Part shown: positions 16,984-25,029 of the stretch, one piece after another
How positions within the stretch are numbered: the first letter of the stretch is position 1
Layout of the letters: every line of letters starts with the position of its first letter
DNA from: Candidatus Symbiothrix dinenymphae
GTDB lineage: Bacteria > Bacteroidota > Bacteroidia > Bacteroidales > Azobacteroidaceae
DNA length: 64,000 nt
Reading direction: 5' to 3'
Assembly (NCBI GenBank): GCA_001417715.1
Contig: BBRT01000095.1
Span: 34,079 to 98,078 of the forward strand
Program-made: the position numbers and the translations under genes
The notes under the pieces: model-generated
What the model saw: the letters and a program-made list of their open reading frames with translations, nothing else
Database searches by the model: none
Told to the model about the DNA's origin: nothing

Positions 16984-19300
16984 GCGGCAAGCCCACTTTC
17001 AGCTGCACATTGCGCCCCATATCGCGGATACCGTCCTGCTTGTAGCGCGATAAGTGGTCGTAATACACCGTGTTGAAAATGTTGTTTATGGCGGCGTTGA
17101 GGTTGATTTTTTGTGTGCCGAACTGAAATTCAAACGCCAATCCGGCATTGACCAAATTGTAGGCAGGCGTTGCCGTTTCATATTCGGCGATGCGATTTTG
17201 GGCGAATGAATACTGCTCTTGCAGGTAGGCAGAAAATTTGCGGAGGATTTTGCTTGTCGAATTATTGGGCGAAAAATTGGCTCTGACGGTCGCGTTCAAC
17301 TTTTGCGCCGGCATCAGCGGCAAAGCCTGCCGGTCGGTTTTTTCGCCAAACGTGTTGCTATACGAGCCTTCCACATGCAACCAATCCAACGGGTGCGGGT
17401 GGAAGTGAAAGCCCGCCTCGCCGCCGTAGAGACAGGCATCGGCTTGGGAATAATAGTAAACCGGCTGCTCTTCCAAAATTTCGTCCGAAGGCTGCAAATA
17501 AATGTAATGCCGAATATAGTTGAAATAGGGGTTCAAAAACAGCTCAACGTGTTCATTTTTGAAATCCAACGAAACATCCATCTGATAGCTGTTTTCAGTT
17601 TTCAGCGCGCGATTGCCAATTTCGTAGCGGTTGGTGCCCTCGTGAACGCCGTCGCTCAACAGTTCAAACATATTGGGCGTGCGATAGCCCGAAGAAAGGT
17701 TTGCCCGCAGCGACAGATTTTCAGCCAGCGACTGCACAATCCCCGTAGAAAAGTTGAACGCCGTATAATGTTCCGTAAACTCCTCACTATCAATGTTTCG
17801 CCCGTCCAAGCGCAGCCCGATTTGCCAATGCGATTTTTCGGTATAGTAGTATTCCGACACGCCGAACACGCCAATATCGGCAGTTGTGGCATCGGGAATC
17901 AGCATTTCTTCGCCTTTGTTGGCGTTGGTTTGGTACATCCCCTGCGTGCCAAGCGTGAATGTCCACTGCTCGTTCCATTGGGGCAAATACCATTTGGCAT
18001 CGTACGAAAATGTGCCCAGATTCATATCCAGAGCGGCAATATCCCCGTCCTCAAATTCCTTGCGATTGTTGAAAACATAACCGACATTTAATTTTAGTTT
18101 GGAGGCATTGTCAAAGAACAGGGTGTTTTCGGAACTGACGATGTGCGTGGTCAATTTTTGGAAGGGAGCACCCTCGTCATCGGGGGCTACTAAGCCGTAT
18201 TGTTCGCTCAAAACGCTGTATTTCAGCGAACTGCTCAATTTTTCGCCGGTATAGCCCAGTGATGTTTTGAAATCGCCGGTGTGGAAGCGGCTGTTGGGTA
18301 CCGCGTCGTGGTTGCCGTCACGATAGTCCTCGTGCGTGGTGTAGCCACCAAAAGCGTTCCAGTGGAAGCAATTTTTCGACAGTTTGAACGCCCCTGTGTT
18401 GCGCCAGCCGTTGGTGTTGCTGTTGTATTCCGAGCCCAGCGTGCCCTCGAGGCTGTTCCCCTTGGCATAGAGTGCGTCGGAAAAATACAAAACGCCGCCC
18501 AGGGCATCGCTGCCGTACAGGAGAGAAGCCGGACCTTTGATGATTTCCACCCGCTCATAGCCGTTTTCGTCCAACCCCAAGCCATGTTCATCGCCCCACT
18601 GCTGATTTTCGATGCGAGTGCCCTGCGCAAAAACCGCGATGCGATTGCCGCTCAAACCGCGAATAACCGGCTTGCCAATGCCTGTACCGGTACTGAAATT
18701 GCTAATTCCGGCAACGCCCGCCAACTTCTGCGAAAGCGAAAGCCCCGATATTTCCGCACCGGTAGTCAAATTTAATTTCGTAACATTAGCCACACTCTTG
18801 TCCTCCAATTTGGAACGGCTGCCCGCCACCACCACCTCCTCCAAATCATAATGCGCGGAAGATTGCGCCGACAAAGTGCACGGCACCACGCACAGCAATA
18901 GGATAATCGCCACTTGAACGACACATTGGGGGCAATAACCCGAAATAAGACAGGCAATGTTGGATATACTGTATCCTGACGGCAGTTTTGGGATAGTGAT
19001 TGGTGCCTCAATGCAAGAAACCGTGTCGCACTTCAAGCACCGAAAATGCAAATGATTATCGTTGTGATGCCCCTCAGAGCACTCATAGCACAAGGCGTAA
19101 TAAGTTTTCCCGTTTTCACCAACGATTTTATGCACCTTGCCCTCCTCACAAAAACCTTGCAGAATACGATAAATGGTGACCCTGTCCATTTTCTCCGGCA
19201 ACAGCCCTTCAATATCTTCATGACACAGCGCAGAAGGCGATTGCGCCAGGATATTCATAATAATTTGCTTACTCTTCGTGTTCCTTTTTTGCTTATCCAT
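16964..19300 (-). CDS. Fusion of a Fur/Zur-family regulator with a TonB-dependent receptor
   Basis: One open frame of 778 codons joins two proteins normally kept apart. Residues 1-126 are a complete Fur/Zur regulator: winged helix (VTIYRILQGFCEEGKVHK), His-rich metal site (HHNDNHLHFRCLKC) and final zinc Cys pair (GYCPQC). Residues 127-146 (VVQVAIILLLCVVPCTLSAQ) look like the core and cleavage site of a signal peptide without its basic start. A TonB box (DLEEVVVAG) and plug follow (IRGLSGNRIAVFAQGTRIE; RVEIIKGPASLLYGSDALGG), then a beta-barrel to the final LKVGLPLTL. His/Asp-rich loops (YTTHEDYRDGNHDAVP; FHFHPHPLDWLHVEG) fit a ZnuD-like zinc receptor. No stop or convincing new ATG lies at the joint; a GTG at 18911-18913 is the only internal start candidate. 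A palindrome over the promoter suggests self-repression by zinc. Confidence 0.85.
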   Translation of the reverse strand: MDKQKRNTKSKQIIMNILAQSPSALCHEDIEGLLPEKMDRVTIYRILQGFCEEGKVHKIVGENGKTYYALCYECSEGHHNDNHLHFRCLKCDTVSCIEAPITIPKLPSGYSISNIACLISGYCPQCVVQVAIILLLCVVPCTLSAQSSAHYDLEEVVVAGSRSKLEDKSVANVTKLNLTTGAEISGLSLSQKLAGVAGISNFSTGTGIGKPVIRGLSGNRIAVFAQGTRIENQQWGDEHGLGLDENGYERVEIIKGPASLLYGSDALGGVLYFSDALYAKGNSLEGTLGSEYNSNTNGWRNTGAFKLSKNCFHWNAFGGYTTHEDYRDGNHDAVPNSRFHTGDFKTSLGYTGEKLSSSLKYSVLSEQYGLVAPDDEGAPFQKLTTHIVSSENTLFFDNASKLKLNVGYVFNNRKEFEDGDIAALDMNLGTFSYDAKWYLPQWNEQWTFTLGTQGMYQTNANKGEEMLIPDATTADIGVFGVSEYYYTEKSHWQIGLRLDGRNIDSEEFTEHYTAFNFSTGIVQSLAENLSLRANLSSGYRTPNMFELLSDGVHEGTNRYEIGNRALKTENSYQMDVSLDFKNEHVELFLNPYFNYIRHYIYLQPSDEILEEQPVYYYSQADACLYGGEAGFHFHPHPLDWLHVEGSYSNTFGEKTDRQALPLMPAQKLNATVRANFSPNNSTSKILRKFSAYLQEQYSFAQNRIAEYETATPAYNLVNAGLAFEFQFGTQKINLNAAINNIFNTVYYDHLSRYKQDGIRDMGRNVQLKVGLPLTLSRR

Positions 19301-19326
19301 AACATCAATTATTTATTATTATGGGC

Positions 19327-19335
19327 GCAAAGGTA
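19327..19335 (-). promoter_or_regulatory. Promoter of the Zur-receptor gene
   Basis: TACCTTTGC on the minus strand with TTG at 19355-19357 as the -33 element and a 19-nt spacer. Confidence 0.7.
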
Positions 19336-19350
19336 CAACTTTTTTTTAAT

Positions 19351-19369
19351 AATGCAACAATGTTGCATT
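19351..19369. promoter_or_regulatory. Putative Zur/Fur operator
   Basis: AATGCAAC-AAT-GTTGCATT is a perfect 8-bp inverted repeat with a 3-nt spacer. It covers the -33 TTG of the promoter, so a bound regulator would block transcription. Assignment to Zur is inferred from the neighbouring gene. Confidence 0.65.
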
Positions 19370-19402
19370 AATTAGCTTAAAAACCCGAGTTTAGCGCAGA
19401 CT

Positions 19403-19435
19403 CAAAAACTAAACTCTAATAACTAAACTCTAACG
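19403..19435. repeat. Low-complexity AACTCTAATAACTAAACTCTAA repeat
   Basis: Reverse complement of the TTAGAGTTTAGTTATTAGAG tract at 24254-24338. It supplies the stop codon of the VOC gene. Confidence 0.75.
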
Positions 19436-19803
19436 GAAAGTATTTCTATCCAGTAGCCATCGGGGTCTTCGATGAAATACAGCCCCATGTCGTGGTTTTC
19501 GTAGCAAATCCAGCCGTTTTCTCGATGGAATCGGCGGATTTGCTCGTAATCGCCGTCCACACGCATGCAGAGATGTTGCTCGTTGTCGCCCATTTCGTAG
19601 GGCTTTTCCCAATCGCGCAACCATGTCAATTCGAGCAGAAAATTGCTGCCGGCATCCTTCAAAAAGGTGATTATGAACGACCCATCGGCAGCTTCCTGTC
19701 GGCGCGCCACTTCCAGCCCCAAGGCTTTTTTGTAAAAAGCCAAACTTTTTTCCAAATCCATTACATTGCAATTGTAATGGTCAAACTTTGCTTTAATTTC
19801 CAT
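19423..19803 (-). CDS. VOC-family (glyoxalase I-like) protein
   Basis: The 126-residue protein has the two beta-alpha-beta-beta-beta modules of the vicinal oxygen chelate fold: FDHYNCNVMDLEKSLAFYKKALGL at the start and CYENHDMGLYFIEDPDGYWIEIL at the end. Metal-ligand candidates are His 8, Glu 58 (FLLEL), His near residue 77 (QHLCMRV) and Glu near 121 (WIEIL), the glyoxalase I pattern. It may detoxify methylglyoxal, but the substrate is not proven. The promoter is the weaker TACTTTTGT at 19822-19830. Confidence 0.85.
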   Translation of the reverse strand: MEIKAKFDHYNCNVMDLEKSLAFYKKALGLEVARRQEAADGSFIITFLKDAGSNFLLELTWLRDWEKPYEMGDNEQHLCMRVDGDYEQIRRFHRENGWICYENHDMGLYFIEDPDGYWIEILSVRV

Positions 19804-19965
19804 AATGATTTTTTTTCAGCAACAAAAGTACTCAATTTTTTCCACATTAAACGCTATAGAGTCTGTTTTTTCACCCCTCTTAAAATATTTTTCACCCTCA
19901 TCTGTCTTCACAAGTAGAGAGTTCTCAAAAAAAACAAGTTGAAGTTAAATTAAAAATTAGAGAAA

Positions 19966-20058
19966 ATGGTTAGTTTAGGAGTTGTATTGATGCTGTTTGC
20001 GGTTTATGTGGCTTACACAGAAACTATGCGGGAAGCGCGAGAAGAAATTAAAAATTAA
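19966..20058 (+). CDS. Small membrane protein, 30 residues (putative)
   Basis: A 30-codon frame (MVSLGVVLMLFAVYVAYTE then TMREAREEIKN) encodes one hydrophobic segment followed by a charged tail. It ends 11 nt before the tolC ATG in an ATTAAAA-rich stretch. Size and layout resemble small single-pass proteins that accompany membrane machines, but no family is recognised and chance cannot be excluded. Confidence 0.35.
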   Translation: MVSLGVVLMLFAVYVAYTETMREAREEIKN

Positions 20059-20069
20059 AAATTAAAAAG

Positions 20070-21356
20070 ATGAAAAAGGTTGGATTATTTTTTATTGCGG
20101 GATTGGTGGTTGTTTCACCTGCCAATGCTGAGGCGGCTGCCGACACGCTGCGGATGAGTTTGGCGGATTGTATTGAATATGCTATCGGCAACAATTATGG
20201 GCGTGCGGGGGTGAAGTTGAACGAGGATGCTAAGAAGATTGCCTTTGAGCAGTCCAAAATGGAGCGGCTGCCTGATGTTTCGGCTACGGTCAATGAAGGT
20301 GTGGGGCATACGAGCGGGACGGATGCTGCTTGGAATGGCTCTTACGATGTTAATGCCAATGTTGTGCTTTTTCAAGGGGGGCAAATCAGCGCAACCATCA
20401 GGCAAAATCGACTGTCGCTTGAGCAATCGGCACACAAGACCAAGCAGTACGATAATGAATTGGTTATTAGGGTGTTGCAAACATTTCTGACGGCAATTGG
20501 CAACGATGAACTGCTGAAATACCGCCAAGCCCTGCTCACGGCAAGCGAGGAGCAACTCAATCAGGGGCGGGTGCGCCGACAAGCGGGCGAGATTTTGGAG
20601 AGCGACTTCCTGCTGCTCGAGGCGCAATGGGTGAGCGACCGAAATGAGGTGGCAACCGCCATTATCAACAAGGACAACAACCTGCTGGAGATGAAAAACC
20701 TGCTGGCTATCAACCTTTTGCAGCCGCTCACACTGATTTATCCCGACGACGCCCTCATCGAAGCAATGACGGCAATGCCCGCGCTCGATACTTTCATGGC
20801 GCAGGCTGTGAATACGCTGCCGGACTTCCGGATTAGCGATTATGAGGTGGAAATAGCCGAAACGGGATTGAAAATTGCGCGCTCGGCATATTATCCCACA
20901 TTGTCGCTGGGCGGGAGCATCGGCACAAGGCACGACACTTTTTCCAATTATGGCACGCAACTCTCAGACCGCTTTAATCAACAGGTGGGACTGACCGTGA
21001 GCATCCCCATTTATGACAAATCAAAAGCGAAATCGAATGTGCGGCGCAGTGCTATAGCGTTGCAGCAGACGCAATTGGAAAACAGGCAAACGACACAAAA
21101 CCTGCAACAGACCCTCCTCACCGAATACAGCAACACGGCGATTGCCGAGAAGCAATTTGAAACCGACAGGGTGAAGCAAAACGCTTATGCACAATCATTT
21201 GAGGCATACCGAGCCAAATTCAACGCCGGCGCAATAACAGCCGTAGAACTCCTCCAACAGCAAAACAACTACATCAACGCGCTGAACGATTACATCCGGA
21301 GCAAATACGGGTTTATGCTGAAACGGCGGGTGCTGGATGTTTATATGGGAAAATAG
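20070..21356 (+). CDS. TolC-family outer membrane efflux protein
   Basis: The 428-residue protein has a signal peptide (about residues 1-20, ending PANAEA) and two OEP repeats. The first opens with LSLADCIEYAIGNNYG-type sequence and the second with TLPDFRISDYEVEIAETGLKIARSAYYPTLSLGG, the standard TolC pattern of helix pairs and strands. TolC trimers form the exit duct for efflux pumps or type I secretion. No adaptor or pump gene is adjacent, so the partner is elsewhere. Confidence 0.9.
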   Translation: MKKVGLFFIAGLVVVSPANAEAAADTLRMSLADCIEYAIGNNYGRAGVKLNEDAKKIAFEQSKMERLPDVSATVNEGVGHTSGTDAAWNGSYDVNANVVLFQGGQISATIRQNRLSLEQSAHKTKQYDNELVIRVLQTFLTAIGNDELLKYRQALLTASEEQLNQGRVRRQAGEILESDFLLLEAQWVSDRNEVATAIINKDNNLLEMKNLLAINLLQPLTLIYPDDALIEAMTAMPALDTFMAQAVNTLPDFRISDYEVEIAETGLKIARSAYYPTLSLGGSIGTRHDTFSNYGTQLSDRFNQQVGLTVSIPIYDKSKAKSNVRRSAIALQQTQLENRQTTQNLQQTLLTEYSNTAIAEKQFETDRVKQNAYAQSFEAYRAKFNAGAITAVELLQQQNNYINALNDYIRSKYGFMLKRRVLDVYMGK

Positions 21357-21399
21357 TGATTTTTTTTTGATTTTTGCATTGTATTAAAAAAAAATGTTG

Positions 21400-21408
21400 T
21401 ACCTTTGC
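21400..21408 (+). promoter_or_regulatory. Promoter of the lipoprotein leader
   Basis: TACCTTTGC with TTG at 21379-21381 (18-nt spacer). The coding start is 480 nt downstream. Confidence 0.7.
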
Positions 21409-21887
21409 GCCCGATATTTGCATAAAAAAGATGAATGAGCAGATATCAACCGGTATTGGCTCGAATGAATGGTCCAATTCGGCAAGTGAATAACTCGTTA
21501 AATAATAGGAGATTATGAAGACATGACAGCGTTGATACGCGCATTTTAAGACATTTTGGAAAAAGCGTTTAGATTTTTATTTTAGCACTTGAAACTTCGC
21601 AAATTTCAAAGAACAGCTGAGAGTAGAATGAGAACCGGTCGCGTTGCGACGTGTGGGCTATATCATTTTTATTTAGTTGTTCAGGTAATGCGAAGACCTC
21701 AAGTGCAGATAAAATTAGTTTTTGTCCGCGCTTTTTTTATGCAGCGTATAAGTAGAATTTCTACTGAGGGCAGAAAAGATGGGAATTTGCAAAGCCATTG
21801 AAAATAAAGGAGCAAACAAAAAATTTAAAATTAAAAAAAGTATTTATTTTTTGTCTGTTTAAGGAACGGACGTTAAACATTAGTAAA
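21409..21887 (+). promoter_or_regulatory. Long structured 5' leader RNA of the coiled-coil lipoprotein gene
   Basis: No convincing gene fills these 480 nt. Long-range complementarity is strong. GCACTTGA (21585-21592) pairs with TCAAGTGC (21699-21706) and CTTCGCA (21595-21601) with TGCGAAG (21689-21695). Enclosed by these, GAACAGCT (21611-21618) pairs with AGTTGTTC (21675-21682), and a GTCGC/GCGAC hairpin sits at 21639-21651. A further AGTAG/CTACT hairpin lies at 21751-21765. A frame of 70 codons at 21589-21801 overlaps the helices and is not credible as a protein. The arrangement suggests a regulatory or stabilising element, or a separate small RNA. Confidence 0.65.
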
Positions 21888-23300
21888 ATGAAAAAGTTAT
21901 TTAAAAACATTAGTTTAGTAGCGTTAGGCGTGTTCGCCTTCGCAAGTTGTGTGCCGGAAGAGTCCGACAGTGTGAAATCGTTGCGCGAAGCACAAGCCGA
22001 CAAAATCGCCGCAGAAGCGTTGAAGGAGACGGCGCTAGCAGCACAGGAGGAAGAGGAAGTAGCAAGACTTAAGTTTGAGACAGCGAAGGAGGAGGAAGCA
22101 GCAAAGCAGGCTGTGCTTACAACTCTAACGCAGCAAATCACTTATGACGCAGCGAAAAGTTTGTACGATGGTACCAACGCAGACCATGTTGCAGCAGAAG
22201 TGTTGAAAGCCCAAACTGAGTTGGTGGAGGCACAAGGGCTGGCTGCAGCTGCTCAAAAAGAGTACTTGGATGCTCAAGTAGAACAGTTGACGGCTGAGAT
22301 CACCTTGAAGCAGACGAAACTCGGCGAAGGCAATGAGTATTACTCAAAGTCAGTGGCTGAATTGAGTGAGATTGCGGATACAATTTCAGCAGCTAATATT
22401 AAAATTGGTGGTTTTCTTAGCGATCTAACAGCTGCCAAAGGTGCTGTTAATTCTGATTCTGCTACGATTGCATCAAAAACTCTTGCAATTGCTCAGAAGG
22501 AGGCTGACATCTTAGGTTGGCAGGCTGCCATTGTTACTAATAATGCCAACATTGCTGCATGGGAAATTGAGTATGCCGCCGATCGTGTTGCTTACAATGC
22601 ATTATTGGTTGCGCATTATGATACTACCGCAGCAAGGGATCTTGCTCAGAGTACTTATCAGTATCTTCGGTACAACAAACCTACTAATATTGAGGGTACA
22701 TCCTCGTTTAATTCTAGCGGCTTTCGTGATTATGACATAGTAGCTAGCTATCCATTAGCAGCCGACGCTTCGTTTACTCACACCGACTCTGTTCGCTATA
22801 ACAGGTCAAAGGCAGTTGGAGGTGATTATCACACATATCAGCTGCTGGAGAATAAGTATGCTGCTATTAACGTATTATTAAGCTCTGGTGGAAAGTATAA
22901 TCTAAATAGCACCGCAAATATTGCGCTTAAGAACAACGTAAATAACTACTATGATAATAACTTCAAGATTGTGGGTGGCGTAGCTGATGGAAACTATGAA
23001 TTAGGATCGACTAGTACCGCATCTTACATACCTTATTTAATAGCGAGTGCACAGGATGAAATTGATAATCTTTCCACTGGTTACAACAAGCAGATTCAAG
23101 GTGCAAGAAATGACATTCAAGCATTAAAGAACGAAATTGCTCAGCTCATCGCGCCTGATACCGGCACTATAGCTGCTGACTTGGATAGAGTAAGTAATGT
23201 GCAAGCCCAGCTTGCTGCCGAAAGAGCAAAACTTGCGAAATTGCAAGAACGATTGACTGCGTTGGCAGCTGCTATTGGACAAGCACCGGCGGCGATTTGA
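21888..23300 (+). CDS. Surface or periplasmic lipoprotein with long coiled coils
   Basis: The 470-residue protein starts with a lipoprotein signal (MKKLFKNISLVALGVFAFASC, lipobox FASC). Residues 25-270 are Ala/Glu/Lys-rich and predicted to form long helices (EALKETALAAQEEEEVARL, AAKSLYDG, AQVEQLTAEITLKQTKLGEG). A central polar domain rich in Asn, Tyr and Ser comes next, and a second helical stretch ends in LQERLTALAAAIGQ. No family is recognised. ATG 21888 was chosen because it begins the signal peptide. It is followed after 79 nt by a beta-barrel gene, which may act with it. Confidence 0.8.
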   Translation: MKKLFKNISLVALGVFAFASCVPEESDSVKSLREAQADKIAAEALKETALAAQEEEEVARLKFETAKEEEAAKQAVLTTLTQQITYDAAKSLYDGTNADHVAAEVLKAQTELVEAQGLAAAAQKEYLDAQVEQLTAEITLKQTKLGEGNEYYSKSVAELSEIADTISAANIKIGGFLSDLTAAKGAVNSDSATIASKTLAIAQKEADILGWQAAIVTNNANIAAWEIEYAADRVAYNALLVAHYDTTAARDLAQSTYQYLRYNKPTNIEGTSSFNSSGFRDYDIVASYPLAADASFTHTDSVRYNRSKAVGGDYHTYQLLENKYAAINVLLSSGGKYNLNSTANIALKNNVNNYYDNNFKIVGGVADGNYELGSTSTASYIPYLIASAQDEIDNLSTGYNKQIQGARNDIQALKNEIAQLIAPDTGTIAADLDRVSNVQAQLAAERAKLAKLQERLTALAAAIGQAPAAI

Positions 23301-23379
23301 TTTATTAGCGTTCAACTAAATAACGGTACGGCGGTTAACGCCGCCGTACCATTTTAATTCACTAATAAATTAAATTATC

Positions 23380-24174
23380 ATGCAGAAATCAAAAGTAAAA
23401 ACAATCGCACTTGGCGCATTGCTCTTTGCGGCAAGCACCGGTTACGCGCAGGAAGCCCCCACAGCAGGGACGATTCAAGCAAGTGTGCTGCTGGGCAAAT
23501 CGGCGTTCAGTAGCGGTACAGCCTATTTGAGCAATGTGGTACCGAGTCTCGACCCCACAAGTACTGTGGACGCAGGCGGTTTGACCAATAGCATTATCTC
23601 GTTTAATGCTAATGAGTCGGCTGTGAACATGGTTGGCGCAGAGATTAAATACTTTGTGACCGACCAAATTGCCGTGTCGTTCCTTGGGGCAGGTGCCTAT
23701 TCGCTCAATCCGGGCAAGGATTATGAGCAGGGAGTGCCGACAGAGGGCATTCCCAACAATGCGAATTTTGAAGCAAGGTTTAATACGCGCCTCGTAGGAG
23801 TTATCGGCGGCGATTATTATTTCCCTGTGTCCAACGCGCGAGTGCAGCCTTACGCCGGAGTGCGTTTCGCATTGCAGTATGCGTCTATCACCACTACGGC
23901 AACGTTGGATGAGGCTACAGCCACCGGCAGCACCCCGCCTCGTGACTATGGCGCGCGTAGCGGACAGATATTCGGGTGGTCGCCTTCGTTGGCAGCCGGC
24001 ATCGAATACATCCTGTCACCGGGTTTGCATCTCGGCTTCGAAATCCAGCCTGTAGGCTATTCATATTCCGGCGTGTCGCTCTATGCAGCACCCGGCGTAA
24101 GCCCGGCAACGGGCGTAGCCCAAGAGCTACTGTTCCTGTCGCAACCAAAATTAAAAATCGGCTTCCGATTCTAA
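23380..24174 (+). CDS. BT1926-like outer membrane beta-barrel protein
   Basis: The 264-residue protein has a signal peptide (about residues 1-23, ending STGYAQE) and alternating strands ending in the outer membrane signature KIGFRF. Internal motifs MVGAEIKYFVTDQIAVSF, GGDYYFPVSNARVQPYAGVR and GIEYILSPGLHLGFEIQPVGYSYS match the small barrel family exemplified by Bacteroides BT1926. Its role is unknown. It probably shares a transcript with the lipoprotein gene upstream. Confidence 0.82.
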   Translation: MQKSKVKTIALGALLFAASTGYAQEAPTAGTIQASVLLGKSAFSSGTAYLSNVVPSLDPTSTVDAGGLTNSIISFNANESAVNMVGAEIKYFVTDQIAVSFLGAGAYSLNPGKDYEQGVPTEGIPNNANFEARFNTRLVGVIGGDYYFPVSNARVQPYAGVRFALQYASITTTATLDEATATGSTPPRDYGARSGQIFGWSPSLAAGIEYILSPGLHLGFEIQPVGYSYSGVSLYAAPGVSPATGVAQELLFLSQPKLKIGFRF

Positions 24175-24253
24175 ATTTTTATTAGACATATATTATTTTG
24201 TGGTTCCATGGTGCTTGATTTTTTTTCAAAGTCAAGCAGCATGGAACTTTTTT

Positions 24254-24338
24254 TTAGAGTTTTAGAGTTAGAGTTTAGTTATTAGAGTTTAGAGTTTAGA
24301 GTTAGAGTTTAGTTATTAGAGTTTAGAGTTTAGTTTTG
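24254..24338. repeat. Low-complexity TTAGAGTTTAGAG tract
   Basis: About ten units of GAGTTTA and TTAGAG in a row with two TTATTAGAG variants. Same sequence type as 19403-19435. Confidence 0.85.
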
Positions 24339-24365
24339 GGGTGCCTTGTCACCACCTCCATCACC

Positions 24366-24625
24366 TCCGCATCCCGTAGGGTGGGGTGTCAAACAGATTA
24401 CAATCGGGTGAAATTTTTACGTTCTGTTTTTTATCCCGTAGGGATTGTAGCTCGGTAGAAAATCATACCTCTCCTTCTCCCTGCATCCCGTAGGGATGCA
24501 ACATCATCCGCAATCGGTTGCATCCCTACGGGATGCAGGGTGGAGGTGAGGATTGGCTTTTCTACCGAACTATAATCCCTACGGGATAAAAGGCTATGTA
24601 TATTTGTCCCTACGGGATAAAACAC
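24366..24625. repeat. Cluster of CCCTACGGGA palindromes
   Basis: At least six copies of CCCGTAGGG or its reverse lie in 260 nt. The clearest are ATCCCGTAGGGAT, GCATCCCGTAGGGATGC, GCATCCCTACGGGATGC and TCCCTACGGGATAAAA. A TTTTCTACCGA motif in each orientation (24451-24460, 24556-24566) flanks the centre. The same unit recurs at 33480-33605. No reading frame here looks coding. Confidence 0.88.
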
Positions 24626-24660
24626 CGTTTGCGAAATAATAGCACCTGAAAAAAAGATTT

Positions 24661-24976
24661 ATGATTATCCGCAATCATACCACTAAATAGCGTTTCCTGC
24701 AAGCAATTTCCGGTTTTTGTCCCGCAGGGACAGCACTTTATTAACCGTAGACTTTAGTCTACGGTATAAAAGATGCTAAGATTCCATTAGTCCCGCATGG
24801 GACAGCACTTTATTAACCGTAGACTTTAGTCTACGGGATAAACAATGTGTCGTCCCATGCGGGACTTTGGAAAGTGTGGGCTCCGTCACTCCCGTAGACT
24901 GAAGTCTACGGTTAATAAAGTGCTGTCCCTGCGGGACAAGGAGCAAAAGCCAAGTGGTATGATTGCGGATAGTCAT
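24661..24976. mobile_element. MITE-like palindromic element with 24-bp terminal inverted repeats
   Basis: ATGATTATCCGCAATCATAC at 24661 is repeated inverted at 24953-24976 with one mismatch in 24 nt. Inside are three copies of a unit made of a TGTCCC(G/A)CAGGGACA-type palindrome, GCACTTTATTAACC and the palindrome CCGTAGACTTTAGTCTACGG, two direct and one inverted. No transposase is encoded. The element ends 27 nt before the parE -7 box. Confidence 0.8.
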
Positions 24977-25002
24977 AATTTTTTTTGAGTTCTTTTTTTT
25001 GC

Positions 25003-25011
25003 TACCTTTGC
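25003..25011 (+). promoter_or_regulatory. parE promoter
   Basis: TACCTTTGC 18 nt before the parE ATG, just beyond the MITE-like element. Confidence 0.7.
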
Positions 25012-25029
25012 GCGAAATTTTGAAAAAAA

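Noticed and set aside
17219..18091. A 290-codon plus-strand frame
   Set aside because: Antisense to the receptor part of the fusion gene; no family features.
21589..21801. A 70-codon frame in the leader
   Set aside because: It covers the paired RNA arms and shows no protein-like pattern or start context.
24366..24976. CRISPR array
   Set aside because: The repeats are palindromes in both orientations with irregular spacing and no constant-length spacers; no cas gene is present.
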